Shown one piece after another: positions 14,388 to 23,148 of a stretch of 64,000 nucleotides of DNA. Under the pieces are notes generated by a model. That model worked only from the letters and a program-made list of their open reading frames with translations, had not been told where the DNA came from and made no database searches. The number at the start of each line of letters is the position of its first letter. Positions within the stretch are counted from its first letter, which is position 1. Source of the DNA: Pseudidiomarina sp. (GTDB lineage: Bacteria; Pseudomonadota; Gammaproteobacteria; Enterobacterales; Alteromonadaceae); assembly GCA_023260975.1 (NCBI GenBank), contig JALQTK010000001.1, positions 29,852 through 93,851 of the forward strand, given 5' to 3'. The position numbers and the translations under genes are program-made.

Positions 14388-15317
14388 TTATACCTTAATT
14401 GGTGACTGAAATCCCTCGGGTTTTACCGCCAGCAGATCACAATTAAGGTGTTCAATCACATGCTCAGCGGTATTACCGAGTAAAGCCGCACTAAAGCCAG
14501 TGCGACCGATGGTACCGAGCACCACCAATTCGGCGTCTAATTGCTCAGCGAGGGCTGGAATAACCTGTTCTGGTAAACCCTCCTCAACATGCAAACACTG
14601 CTCATCAATTGCAAACAGTGAGGCGTGCTCACGCAACGCTTGATGATGATTGGCGGCGATAGTTTCACGGTAATTGCTGTTATCGAATTCTGGGATTTCG
14701 GCGGCAATAGTAATAGGCGCACCGGGGTAAGCATTGACCAAATGCAGCTCGGCTTGCAAACATTCAGCAAAGGCTAAGGCGTTGGCGGTGATCCGATTGT
14801 TTAGGGAATGATGCTGACTATGCTCGGCGGTGGTGTGAATAGCAGCAAGAATTTTACCATGTTGCGGCCACTGGTGTTGTTTTACCAGTAATACCAAACA
14901 CGGTGCTTTGCGTAGTAAGTGCCAATCGGTGGGGGTGAACAGCAAGCTAGCAAGACCCTCACGCGGATGGGTTGCCTTAATAATAATATCGTGAGCGCCG
15001 GCAAGTGCACATTCAATAATCGCTTCAAACGGACGATTATGCCAAACCACCTGAATATCAATCGACAACCCGCGGGTATTGTAATCGTCTAATAGATCGG
15101 CAATCCAAACTTTACGGTCATTCAACAGACTATTGCGCATGGCATCGCGCTCAGTGGCGGCAAGCATGGTGGTCATTTCGTAAGAAAAATCATAGATCGA
15201 GAGCATGATGGTGACGCTAGCAGCGCTGCGGTGGGCTAGGTGTAATGCCCTATTGAGTGCTTTTTGCTCGGTTGCGTTGGGGTCAAGTACGACTAGTATC
15301 TTGTTAACACAGCTCAT
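14388..15317 (-). CDS. uspE: universal stress protein UspE
   Basis: 309 aa, two tandem Usp domains. The first begins NKILVVLDPNATEQKALNRAL; the second ends with the nucleotide-binding-like glycine motif VLGTIGRTGFSAALLGNTAEHVI. UspE in E. coli is a tandem Usp protein linked to stress resistance and adhesion; its biochemical role is unsettled. The ATG 15317 has GAGGTG upstream. In many relatives an fnr/etrA gene precedes uspE; here a SafE-like gene of the cco locus lies on the same strand upstream with no fnr. Confidence 0.93.
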   Translation of the reverse strand: MSCVNKILVVLDPNATEQKALNRALHLAHRSAASVTIMLSIYDFSYEMTTMLAATERDAMRNSLLNDRKVWIADLLDDYNTRGLSIDIQVVWHNRPFEAIIECALAGAHDIIIKATHPREGLASLLFTPTDWHLLRKAPCLVLLVKQHQWPQHGKILAAIHTTAEHSQHHSLNNRITANALAFAECLQAELHLVNAYPGAPITIAAEIPEFDNSNYRETIAANHHQALREHASLFAIDEQCLHVEEGLPEQVIPALAEQLDAELVVLGTIGRTGFSAALLGNTAEHVIEHLNCDLLAVKPEGFQSPIKV

Positions 15318-15381
15318 CAGAACACCTCAGTAATTGCGGATACTTATGGCAGTCTAGTCAACAATCGAGCAACTTTCTAAT

Positions 15382-16038
15382 TTAACCCGCGATTAGTTGT
15401 CGTAACGCAATAACTGCAGTCCAAAGGGCATAGGAAATTAGTAGTAATCCCATGGTTTGCCGAAAGCCTTGTGAGCGTAAAAAACTTTGTAGGGTTTTTG
15501 AAAACCAACCAAAAGCCAGCATAGCGGGTAGGGTGCCTAAGCCAAAAAGAGCCATATAAAGCCCTCCAGCAGCAGCGCTACCACTCAGTGCAGCCCAACT
15601 TAAGGCACTATAGACCAGACCACAAGGTAACCAACCCCACAGCACACCGGCGGCAAATACAGTGGTAAAATTGGTAGCATGGCGGGTACGCTGAGCTAAG
15701 GGCTGCAATAACCGCCAAAATGGCTTGCCGAGGGCTTCAATATGCCGCAGCGCCAACCACCAGCCACCATAATACAAACCCAACATTAAAAGCAGCAGAG
15801 CGGCTAGTAGCCGCAGATAAATTAGCCCAGCGAATGAGCTGCTAGCGACACTGGTTACCGCACCACCAATAATAGCTCCGGCGATGGTATAGGACAAAAT
15901 ACGACCGCTGTTATACAGCAGCAGTTGTGGCCATTTGGCCTGTTGCCCAAGCGCTCCAGCAAGGCCGCCACACATCATCAAGCAGTGCCCAGCACCAGCT
16001 AAACCCATCAGCAGTGCGGCAGCGGCATCGAGAGTCAT
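15382..16038 (-). CDS. SafE/DsbD-like membrane protein of the cco locus
   Basis: 218-aa polytopic membrane protein of the sulfite exporter TauE/SafE (UreH-type transmembrane) group that commonly follows ccoS. The N-terminus has GLAGAGHCLMMCGGLAGAL with the Cys-Cys pair typical of this group, mirrored by GVLWGWLPCGLVYSALSWA in the second half. About six membrane segments are visible. Its ATG overlaps the ccoS stop (ATGA, 16035-16038). Position suggests a part in cytochrome oxidase assembly, perhaps copper handling or thiol transfer; this is inference, and the exporter label is only a family name. Confidence 0.82.
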   Translation of the reverse strand: MTLDAAAALLMGLAGAGHCLMMCGGLAGALGQQAKWPQLLLYNSGRILSYTIAGAIIGGAVTSVASSSFAGLIYLRLLAALLLLMLGLYYGGWWLALRHIEALGKPFWRLLQPLAQRTRHATNFTTVFAAGVLWGWLPCGLVYSALSWAALSGSAAAGGLYMALFGLGTLPAMLAFGWFSKTLQSFLRSQGFRQTMGLLLISYALWTAVIALRQLIAG

Positions 16039-16211
16039 GGTTGCTGATCATCCTTGGGTTTATTCGAGGTGTCATCATCGTCGAGCAGAATGTTCATGCC
16101 TTGCCGCTCTAAATCCTCAAATTGGTCGCTACGCACGGCCCAGAAAAAAATTGCCACGGCAACCACGACAAAAACCATAGCAATAGGGATTAACACATAT
16201 AGGCTATCCAT
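16035..16211 (-). CDS. ccoS: cbb3-type cytochrome oxidase assembly protein CcoS
   Basis: 58-aa small membrane protein: MDSLYVLIPIAMVFVVVAVA with one transmembrane helix, then FFWAVRSDQFEDLERQG, the signature CcoS segment, and an acidic tail ending DDDDTSNKPKDDQQP. In other bacteria CcoS is needed for incorporating cofactors into cbb3 oxidase. The start ATG shares its A with the ccoI stop (TAATG) and the stop overlaps the next gene, so the three genes are translationally coupled. Confidence 0.93.
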   Translation of the reverse strand: MDSLYVLIPIAMVFVVVAVAIFFWAVRSDQFEDLERQGMNILLDDDDTSNKPKDDQQP

Positions 16212-18631
16212 TAGCGATACAACCTCAGTGAGTTGAGTAACACCAATAAAGAACTGGCTGACATACCTAATGCGGCGATATAAGGAGTAATTAAGCCAAG
16301 CATCGCCACCGGTAGAATAGCGATATTATACACCAACGCCCAGCGCACGTTTTGTCGCATGATACGTTGACTGCGCAGGGCCGTCTGATAGAACGGTATC
16401 AACGCGCTAAATTGATTGCGCAACAGCACCGCATCTGCTGCACTGCGGGCTAAATCACTTGCTTGAGCAAAACTGACCGAGATATCTGCTTGCGCTAGTA
16501 CTGGGCCGTCGTTAATACCATCGCCAATCATCATCACCGGATGTTGCAGCTGGCGCTCCGCCAAGCGGGCTAATTTATCGGCCGGCAGGCACTGTGCATA
16601 CACTTGCTTAATGCCCAGCTGATCAGCAATGGGTGCTGCCAATTCAGCACGATCACCGGTCAGCATGACTATTTCGATAGCATAACTCTGCAGCGTGCTA
16701 ATTGCTTCAGCGACGCCATGACGCAATTGGTCGCCGACCTGGAGCTCAAGTAGAACCTCAGTTTCACTGACCAGAAAAATAGTTGCACTGGCACCATGTG
16801 GTTTAAAATTAGGATGCCATTCACGGATCCAGGCTAAACTGCCGAGCCGAAGTTGCTGCTGCTGCCAGCGACCCGATACACCGCAACCGCCAACAACGTG
16901 CACGCTATCGATATCAATCTGTGTGGACGTTAGCTGTTTTAATGGCTGCGCCAACGGGTGCTCAGAATATTGTTCAAGCGCTTGGGTGAGCGCCAATAGG
17001 GTATCTAAGCTAAGACTGGGTTGATGCTGATAGTGGTTTAATAATTCAAATTGACCATTGGTCAGGGTACCGGTCTTATCGACAAATATCGTTTTGATTG
17101 AGGCCATTTTAGTCAACACATCAGCATTACGGACAATCACTCCTTGTTTATTAAGCTTGTGGATAGCACCAGTTACCGCGGTTGGCGCTGCTAACGCCAG
17201 CGCGCAGGGGCAGGTGGCTACAAGCACCGCGATGGTCACCCAAAAGGCTTCGCTCGGCTCAATCCAAGTCCACACCAAAAAGGTAACCAGCGCCATTATC
17301 AGCACTTGTTTGACAAAACTTTGGGCTAAACGCTCGGCATTTTCTACCCACTTAGGCTTGCGCGATAAGGCGATATCTTGCAGCGCAACAATGCTTGCTA
17401 ATACCGTATCTTGGTGCGTGGCGGTAACTTGTAATTGCATGATTTGTTGCTGATTTACGCTACCTGCGAGTACCATCTCACCGGGTTGTTTTAATACCGC
17501 ATGGCTTTCACCAGTCATCAATGCTTCATTAACATAGGCCGCTTGATGCAACAATTTACCATCGGCTGGAATAGTTGAACCTGCAGCAACAACGACAATA
17601 TCGTTCGCCCGCAGATCGGCAACAGCGACGTTTTCTAGCTGGTTGCTCGAGTTTTTGCGCTGCGCTACAGCGGGTAATAACTTAATCAGATTAGCGGCGG
17701 CACTGATTGCTCGTTGGCGCGCTAGTAATTCTAAGTAACGCCCCAACAGCAGAAAAAAGGTGAACATACAGACCGATTCAAAATAGACTTCACCTTGATT
17801 GATAATAGTGGCATAGGCGCTGGCAAGGTAGGTGCTCAATAACGCTAAACTGACCGGTACGTCCATGTTGGGCCGCTGCGCTTGAATACTGCGTAGCGCA
17901 CTGAGGTAAAAAGGCTGGGCACTATAGAGCAGGACTGGAGTGGCAAATAACAGACTAATCCACCATAAAAATTGGCGCAAAGCGTCATCAAGATCGCTCA
18001 CCATGCCAAAGTATAAACCGACTGCAATCATCATCACTTGCATGGTAGCTAAGCCTGCAACACCAAGTCGGGTAACGAAGTAGCGCCGGCGCTTTTTAAA
18101 GTCTTGTTCTTGACTGGCACTTTGGAATGGCAGCGCCCGATAGCCGAGCTCAGCAATGTGTTGCAGAATAGTACTTAATTTGGTTTGCTCGGGCTGCCAA
18201 GAGACAGTTACTCGTTCGCTACTCGCGTTTACCATAACCTTATCAATACCCGCTAGTGGCGCAAGATGTTTCTCGATCAACCAAGCACAGGCGGAGCAGG
18301 TCATACCCTCAACGGATAACGATGTTTCACGCCCACCAGGGGCCGTACTATCGCGGGTAAATTGCTGCTGTAAGCGCGCATCATCATAGGCTTCGAAACG
18401 TTGCAATTGCTCGGGAACCAGCGGCACATTGAGCGGGTTGCTACGATCACGAAATTGATAAAAGTGCAGCAATCCTTGTTCAGCTATAGTTTGTGCAACC
18501 GCTTGGCAACCATAGCAGCAGACTGGATAGTCACGTTGTTGCAGGGTTACCTGATAGCCACCATCAGCAGGTAATGGCTGTAAACAATGAAAACATTCAC
18601 CAGCGCTTGGCTCAGGCAGCTTTACCGACAT
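16211..18631 (-). CDS. ccoI: copper-translocating P1B-type ATPase CcoI (FixI)
   Basis: 806-aa copper exporter that supplies copper for the binuclear centre of cbb3 oxidase. The N-terminus has a cysteine-rich metal-binding region (CFHCLQPL, CCYGCQAVAQTI) and an HMA domain with GMTCSACAWLIEKHL near residue 108. Downstream are the TGES phosphatase motif (ALMTGESHAVLKQPGE), the transport motif CPC in VATCPCALALAAPTAVTG, the phosphorylation site DKTGTLTNGQ and the hinge GDGINDGPVLAQADIS. All catalytic motifs are intact. It follows fixH by three bases and is coupled to ccoS. Confidence 0.96.
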   Translation of the reverse strand: MSVKLPEPSAGECFHCLQPLPADGGYQVTLQQRDYPVCCYGCQAVAQTIAEQGLLHFYQFRDRSNPLNVPLVPEQLQRFEAYDDARLQQQFTRDSTAPGGRETSLSVEGMTCSACAWLIEKHLAPLAGIDKVMVNASSERVTVSWQPEQTKLSTILQHIAELGYRALPFQSASQEQDFKKRRRYFVTRLGVAGLATMQVMMIAVGLYFGMVSDLDDALRQFLWWISLLFATPVLLYSAQPFYLSALRSIQAQRPNMDVPVSLALLSTYLASAYATIINQGEVYFESVCMFTFFLLLGRYLELLARQRAISAAANLIKLLPAVAQRKNSSNQLENVAVADLRANDIVVVAAGSTIPADGKLLHQAAYVNEALMTGESHAVLKQPGEMVLAGSVNQQQIMQLQVTATHQDTVLASIVALQDIALSRKPKWVENAERLAQSFVKQVLIMALVTFLVWTWIEPSEAFWVTIAVLVATCPCALALAAPTAVTGAIHKLNKQGVIVRNADVLTKMASIKTIFVDKTGTLTNGQFELLNHYQHQPSLSLDTLLALTQALEQYSEHPLAQPLKQLTSTQIDIDSVHVVGGCGVSGRWQQQQLRLGSLAWIREWHPNFKPHGASATIFLVSETEVLLELQVGDQLRHGVAEAISTLQSYAIEIVMLTGDRAELAAPIADQLGIKQVYAQCLPADKLARLAERQLQHPVMMIGDGINDGPVLAQADISVSFAQASDLARSAADAVLLRNQFSALIPFYQTALRSQRIMRQNVRWALVYNIAILPVAMLGLITPYIAALGMSASSLLVLLNSLRLYR

Positions 18632-18634
18632 GTT

Positions 18635-19129
18635 TTACACACCGTAGGTGAGAGGCTGTAAACGTTTAAGTAAAGTAGAAGGGAGGACAATTTGCTGACT
18701 AAGCCGCCAACTATTATCAAACGGGGTGATAGTTAGGGTCCATTTGCCACTAGCATTATCAGGGAGTTCACCGCGAAATATGCCATTAGCATCAGCACTT
18801 AGGGTCAAGGTGAAATCGCGCTCAGCTTGGGTGCTGTGATAAAAAGCGATTTTTAACGCAGTTAATTGTTGTGGGGCACCGCTGTGATAACTTAATTCAA
18901 ATTGCTGACCACGTTGTTGAAAGTCAAAACTAATATTGAGTGCTTGCGCGGCCTCAACTTTAGCGACTTCCGCATTGATACCACGGCCTTTTTTGTAGTA
19001 ATCATCAACAACCATTGGGTTGCTGTACTGACTGGCAATACTGAGGGTGATGATCATGGCAATAACGACTGAGAACGGCAGTGACATTAAAAACCACGGC
19101 CAAAACTGCTTATACCAAGGTTTATTCAT
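18635..19129 (-). CDS. fixH: FixH/CcoH family cbb3 oxidase assembly protein
   Basis: 164 aa. One N-terminal transmembrane helix (WPWFLMSLPFSVVIAMIITL) followed by NPMVVDDYYKKGRGIN, the hallmark of FixH/CcoH, then a periplasmic beta-rich domain. CcoH binds the cbb3 complex during assembly. It lies between a hairpin after ccoP and ccoI. The separate CcoG (FixG) ferredoxin-like protein that usually sits between ccoP and fixH is absent from this locus. Confidence 0.88.
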   Translation of the reverse strand: MNKPWYKQFWPWFLMSLPFSVVIAMIITLSIASQYSNPMVVDDYYKKGRGINAEVAKVEAAQALNISFDFQQRGQQFELSYHSGAPQQLTALKIAFYHSTQAERDFTLTLSADANGIFRGELPDNASGKWTLTITPFDNSWRLSQQIVLPSTLLKRLQPLTYGV

Positions 19130-19151
19130 GTGCTTTAAACACCTCTAGAGA

Positions 19152-19175
19152 ATAACCCCGCCGTAGCGGGGTTAT
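19152..19175 (-). terminator. strong hairpin between ccoP and fixH
   Basis: ATAACCCCGC (19152-19161) and GCGGGGTTAT (19166-19175) form a perfect 10-bp stem with a CGTA loop, starting seven bases past the ccoP stop. On the minus strand only a weak T-rich stretch follows (TTATTCTC), so it may be a leaky terminator or a 3' stabiliser that sets more ccoNOQP than assembly mRNA. Confidence 0.7.
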
Positions 19176-19181
19176 CATGTA

Positions 19182-20132
19182 TTACTGCTTGGACAGCCCG
19201 TATACATATGAGCTGATGACGTGAATTTTATCTTCACCTAAGGTATCGATAAAGGCCGGCATAACACCATTACGCCCGTTCATCAGAGTTTCCTCAATAG
19301 CTGCTTGCGAGCCACCATAGAGCCACGTCGTATCGGTTAAGTTCGGCGCGCCCAACATTTGATTGCCTTTGCCATCGACACCATGGCAGGCCGAGCAAAC
19401 GGCAAAGTTAGCTTTGCCAGCTTCCGCCATAACCGGATCAACCTTGCGACCACTTAAGCTCAGAACATAGTTAGCAAGTTCGCTAATTTGTTTGGCCGAG
19501 AAAGTCTCGCCGTAAGCAGGCATAGCACCTTGGCGGCCATATATTAACGTGTGTTTTATCGCGTCAGGGCTGCCACCATAGAGCCAGTCTTTATCAGTCA
19601 GGTTAGGAAAACCCTTACCACCCATGGCATTCGAACCGTGACATTGCGCGCAATTTTGTAAGAATAGCCGTTGACCAATTTTACGAACGTTGTCGTCGGC
19701 TGCTAAATCTTCAATTGAACGCGCTGCAAAAGCCCGGAAGATTGGGCCAAATACCGCGTCTGCATCATCAATTTCTCGATCATACTGAACGATAAGCCCG
19801 GCTTCTTTTGCTGCTGCTGTGGCTTGGTTAGATTCCTCAATCGACAGCACACCTTGATTGGAACTGGTCCAACCTAACAAGCCTTGGAACGCGCCAAGCC
19901 CGGGGTAGAGTGCGAGGTAAATAAAGCCCCAAATAATGGTGATCCAGAATAAAATGGTCCACCACCGTGGCAACGGGTTATTGATCTCCACAATACCGTC
20001 GAACTCATGATCCATGGGTTCGCCTTCTTTAATGTGGGTATAGTTGCCCATATTCCAGCGCAATAACCAAATGATCCCGACTAAAAACGCCAGGGTAATA
20101 ATGATAATCCATGCACTCCAGAAGCTAGTCAT
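19182..20132 (-). CDS. ccoP: cbb3-type cytochrome c oxidase subunit III (CcoP)
   Basis: 316-aa diheme subunit passing electrons from soluble cytochrome c to CcoO. Starts MTSFWSAWIIIITLAFLVG at ATG 20132, which has AGGAGT upstream; the longer open frame would run into ccoQ and is not used. A second transmembrane helix follows after EFDGIVEINNPLPRWW, the CcoP signature. Two c-type heme sites are visible: NCAQCHGSNAMGG near residue 155 and VCSACHGVDGKGNQ near residue 240. Both downstream methionine-bearing segments (GAMPAY, GVMPAF) are present. It overlaps ccoQ by eight bases. Confidence 0.96.
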   Translation of the reverse strand: MTSFWSAWIIIITLAFLVGIIWLLRWNMGNYTHIKEGEPMDHEFDGIVEINNPLPRWWTILFWITIIWGFIYLALYPGLGAFQGLLGWTSSNQGVLSIEESNQATAAAKEAGLIVQYDREIDDADAVFGPIFRAFAARSIEDLAADDNVRKIGQRLFLQNCAQCHGSNAMGGKGFPNLTDKDWLYGGSPDAIKHTLIYGRQGAMPAYGETFSAKQISELANYVLSLSGRKVDPVMAEAGKANFAVCSACHGVDGKGNQMLGAPNLTDTTWLYGGSQAAIEETLMNGRNGVMPAFIDTLGEDKIHVISSYVYGLSKQ

Positions 20133-20310
20133 TGTTGTTTGACTCCTGCTTTGTTGCTGTCCGACTTGTGTTGTTGTCTTCGTTAAAGATCGATTGCGCC
20201 GCTTCATCGAAGCGTGACTTCCGACCTCTACCGTATGCCCATACCACAATGCCAATAAACAGCACAAAAACTAAAACGGTATATACGATACGCCAAGTGA
20301 TGTAATCCAT
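20125..20310 (-). CDS. ccoQ: cbb3-type oxidase small subunit CcoQ
   Basis: 61-aa protein with one transmembrane helix (IVYTVLVFVLFIGIVVWAYG) and a polar tail beginning GRKSRFDEAA, as in CcoQ/FixQ, which stabilises the complex. It sits one base after the ccoO stop and overlaps ccoP. Small size alone would be weak evidence, but position and the sequence match. Confidence 0.92.
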   Translation of the reverse strand: MDYITWRIVYTVLVFVLFIGIVVWAYGRGRKSRFDEAAQSIFNEDNNTSRTATKQESNNND

Positions 20311-20311
20311 G

Positions 20312-20932
20312 TTACTTCGCCTGCGTCAAGCCAGTTCCTAATACCTGTAAGTAGGCTATTAGTGCTTCCATTTCGGTACGACCTGATACTGATTGCTGTG
20401 CTGTAGCAATGTCATCATCGCTGTAGGGCACACCAAACATCCGGAACGTTTCCATTTTTTTGGCAGTTAACTTACCGTCAAGGGTATTTTCAGCAAGCCA
20501 TGGAAAGCCCGGCATATTCGACTCAGGTACCACATCACGGGGGTTCATCATATGAACATAATGCCATTCATCGCTGTAACGCCCACCAACCCGAGCTAAG
20601 TCAGGACCGGTACGCTTTGAACCCCACAAGAACGGGCGCTCCCAGACGTGCTCGCCAGCTAACGAATAATGACCATAACGTTCGGTTTCGGCACGAAATG
20701 GACGAATCATTTGGCTATGACAGTTATTACAGCCTTCACGAATGTATATGTCACGGCCCTCGAGCTGTAACGCAGTGTATGGCTTGAGACCAACCACTGG
20801 CTCATTGGTCGCTTTTTGGAAAATCAACGGGGTGATTTCAACCAAGCCACCAATTGAAATGGCTAAGGTAGCTAGCACCGCTAACCAACCGACATGTTTT
20901 TCGACAAATTCGTGTTTAACTTTTTTACTCAT
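20312..20932 (-). CDS. ccoO: cbb3-type cytochrome c oxidase subunit II (CcoO)
   Basis: 206-aa membrane-anchored monoheme cytochrome c. Starts [20 protein letters not shown] at ATG 20932, with AAGGAG nine bases upstream; the longer frame adds 19 residues overlapping the intergenic region. One transmembrane helix ([17 protein letters not shown]), then [20 protein letters not shown] with the heme motif CNNCH and [15 protein letters not shown], all diagnostic for CcoO. NMPGFPWL supplies a candidate axial methionine. Confidence 0.97.
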   Translation of the reverse strand: MSKKVKHEFVEKHVGWLAVLATLAISIGGLVEITPLIFQKATNEPVVGLKPYTALQLEGRDIYIREGCNNCHSQMIRPFRAETERYGHYSLAGEHVWERPFLWGSKRTGPDLARVGGRYSDEWHYVHMMNPRDVVPESNMPGFPWLAENTLDGKLTAKKMETFRMFGVPYSDDDIATAQQSVSGRTEMEALIAYLQVLGTGLTQAK

Positions 20933-20942
20933 TGTCGACTCC

Positions 20943-22394
20943 TTAGGCTTTGACTGCGGCAGGCGCAGGTTTAACGTCAATGAATTCACGCGCTGGGCTA
21001 CCGCGGCGCATGGTTAGCCAGCAGTTGTAGGCCATTAACAGCATACCCGCAACAATAAACAAACCACCGACGAAACGAATGAACCAGAACGGATACGATG
21101 CTTCAACACTCTCAATAAAACTGAAGGTGAGGGTACCGTCGTCGGCATTGGTGGCGCGCCACATCAAACCTTGCATAACCCCTGAGATCCATAGCGCAAC
21201 GATGTACAGCACCACGCCTATGGTGTGCAACCAAAAGTGTACGTTGACCCATTTAGTGCTGTGCATACCATTTTGGCTGTACAGCCGCGGGAATAAATAA
21301 TACAACGCACCAATGGTGATCATCGCTACCCAACCTAAGGCGCCTGAGTGTACGTGGCCGATAGTCCAGTCAGTGTAATGCGATAGCGCGTTCACTGATT
21401 TAATTGACATCATTGGGCCTTCAAAGGTCGACATGCCATAAAACGACAGTGACACGATCAGGAAGCGCAGGATTGGGTCGGTTTTGAGCTTATGCCAAGC
21501 ACCTGATAGCGTCATGATACCGTTGATCATACCGCCCCATGATGGCACGAACAGAATGACTGACATCACCATACCTAACGACTGGGTCCAGTCAGGCAGT
21601 GCGGTGTAATGTAAATGGTGCGGGCCGGCCCAGATATAAAGTGAAATCAGTGCCCAGAAATGCACCACAGACAAGCGGTAGGAGTAGACGGGGCGCTCCG
21701 CTTGCTTCGGTACGAAGTAGTACATCATGCCCAAGAAACCAGCCGTCAATAGGAAGCCTACGGCATTATGGCCATACCACCACTGCACCATAGCATCGAC
21801 TGCACCAGCGTAAATACTATAGGACTTAGTAAATGACACCGGAATAGCCATACTATTAACGATATGTAATACCGCAACGGTGATAATGAATGAACCTAGG
21901 AACCAGTTGGCGACATAAATGTGCGAGGTACGACGGCGTACCATCGTGCCAAAGAAGACAATCAGATACGCTACCCAGACCACCGCAATAAGAATATCAA
22001 TGGGCCACTCTAATTCAGCGTATTCTTTACTGGAGTTCATTCCCAATGGCAATGTTATTACCGCTAACAGAATAACCGTTTGCCAGCCCCAAAACACAAA
22101 GCTCGCTAGCTTGTTTGAGAATAGCGGGGTTTGACAGGTTTTTTGCACAATATAGAACGATGTTCCCATCAAAGCCGAGGTGCCAAATGCAAAAATAACT
22201 GCATTAGTGTGCAGTGGTCGTAACCGAGAGTAGGTTAACCAGGGCGTATCAAAGTTCAATTCTGGCCAGATTAATTGGGCAGCAATTAAAACCCCTACGG
22301 CCATGCCGACAATACCCCAAATAACGGTCATTATGGCAAACTGCCGAACGACCTTCAGGTTGTACTCTAGTTGTTGTGGACTGGTTTGGATCAT
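20943..22394 (-). CDS. ccoN: cbb3-type cytochrome c oxidase subunit I (CcoN)
   Basis: 483-aa catalytic subunit of the high-affinity, proton-pumping terminal oxidase with hemes b and b3 and CuB. About 12 membrane helices. Conserved stretches: [20 protein letters not shown] (heme b histidine), [19 protein letters not shown] (CuB histidine and the cross-linked tyrosine region), [14 protein letters not shown], and the heme pair in [20 protein letters not shown]. It heads the operon; no FNR-type TTGAT-N4-ATCAA box is visible upstream, which is unusual for this microaerobic oxidase. Confidence 0.97.
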   Translation of the reverse strand: MIQTSPQQLEYNLKVVRQFAIMTVIWGIVGMAVGVLIAAQLIWPELNFDTPWLTYSRLRPLHTNAVIFAFGTSALMGTSFYIVQKTCQTPLFSNKLASFVFWGWQTVILLAVITLPLGMNSSKEYAELEWPIDILIAVVWVAYLIVFFGTMVRRRTSHIYVANWFLGSFIITVAVLHIVNSMAIPVSFTKSYSIYAGAVDAMVQWWYGHNAVGFLLTAGFLGMMYYFVPKQAERPVYSYRLSVVHFWALISLYIWAGPHHLHYTALPDWTQSLGMVMSVILFVPSWGGMINGIMTLSGAWHKLKTDPILRFLIVSLSFYGMSTFEGPMMSIKSVNALSHYTDWTIGHVHSGALGWVAMITIGALYYLFPRLYSQNGMHSTKWVNVHFWLHTIGVVLYIVALWISGVMQGLMWRATNADDGTLTFSFIESVEASYPFWFIRFVGGLFIVAGMLLMAYNCWLTMRRGSPAREFIDVKPAPAAVKA

Positions 22395-22453
22395 CTTATG
22401 TTTCCGCGGCTAATGCTCTGAAAGAAACAGAGTAACGTGACAAAAATTTCCTG

Positions 22454-22477
22454 ACTGAGTAGGTGACTCAGTATAAT
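22454..22477. promoter_or_regulatory. dyad overlapping a TATAAT box between ccoN and a lipoprotein gene
   Basis: ACTGAGT (22454-22460) and ACTCAGT (22466-22472) form a perfect 7-bp dyad with a five-base centre. The right arm runs into TATAAT (22472-22477) on the plus strand and contains TATACT on the minus strand, so it could control both divergent genes. No convincing -35 box is seen on either side. The regulator is unknown. Confidence 0.45.
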
Positions 22478-22586
22478 GGTTTGCTTGGTTCCAATTAGCC
22501 GACTAGTATGCTAACCAGCTCGGCATAGGTGCTATGGCAAACGTCGCTATTTTAAAGCCTAGAGCCACAAAAATACAGGCAAAACC

Positions 22587-23021
22587 ATGCGAAAAATCAA
22601 CTATTCGACACTGCAGTACAAAAAATGCACGCCGGCAGTCATGTGCCTGCTGTCTATACTGCTATTTGGCTGTGATAGACCACTCGATGCACAAATTAAT
22701 CGTGCCGACACGCCATATACCATAACCTGGCAGCCTGATTCTCCGCGCGCCGAGCAGCCAATTGTGTTCAAGTTGCTATTGCCGCAGCAATGGCAACCGC
22801 AATTGAGCGAAGTACGTGGCGTTAGCATGTACATGGGGCGAATTCCTCTGGTTTGGCAGCAACGCAGCCCTGGTGAATGGCAAGCAACCTTGTTGGTTGG
22901 CGCCTGCAGCGACCCGGTGATGCATTGGCAGCTAACCATTCCATTGCTTGCTGCGGGTGCTGATGTAGGGAGTGAATCAAGGGTTGCGCCGATACAAGTG
23001 AGCTTTACCACCAGTAATTAA
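22587..23021 (+). CDS. putative lipoprotein divergent from ccoN
   Basis: 144 aa. A basic N-terminus and hydrophobic stretch (PAVMCLLSILLFGCD) end in a lipobox LFGC, so it should be lipidated at that cysteine and face the periplasm. The mature part of about 115 residues is beta-rich in appearance and has GVSMYMGRIPLVWQQ and LVGACSDPVMHWQLTIP, with Met, Cys and His that could bind metal. I recognise no family, though FixH/YtkA-like domains have comparable size. The ATG has CAGG upstream. Divergence from ccoN suggests an oxidase-linked role, as inference only. Confidence 0.75.
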   Translation: MRKINYSTLQYKKCTPAVMCLLSILLFGCDRPLDAQINRADTPYTITWQPDSPRAEQPIVFKLLLPQQWQPQLSEVRGVSMYMGRIPLVWQQRSPGEWQATLLVGACSDPVMHWQLTIPLLAAGADVGSESRVAPIQVSFTTSN

Positions 23022-23148
23022 AAGCAGCTGATAGCGGCTGTAACAAATTGCGACAAATAGTCAAATGACCCAGTAATATTGCATGCTATAGTGAGTAGGT
23101 TGTAGCTGCAAAGTTACTCAAGTTGGCGTATGAAGAAGGAGTGTAACC

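Noticed and set aside
17058-17453. Plus-strand 131-codon frame inside ccoI
   Set aside because: It lies wholly opposite the conserved P-type ATPase core, lacks a ribosome site and has no recognisable domain; it is a shadow of the real gene.
20133-20267. Extended N-terminus of CcoP reaching into ccoQ
   Set aside because: The extra 45 residues are not CcoP-like, and ATG 20132 has a good ribosome site and a standard N-terminus.
22395-22586. FNR box for ccoN
   Set aside because: I looked for TTGAT-N4-ATCAA and close variants on both strands and found none.
22534-22725. Plus-strand 63-codon frame overlapping the lipoprotein start
   Set aside because: It is in another frame from the lipobox protein, has no ribosome site and no domain.
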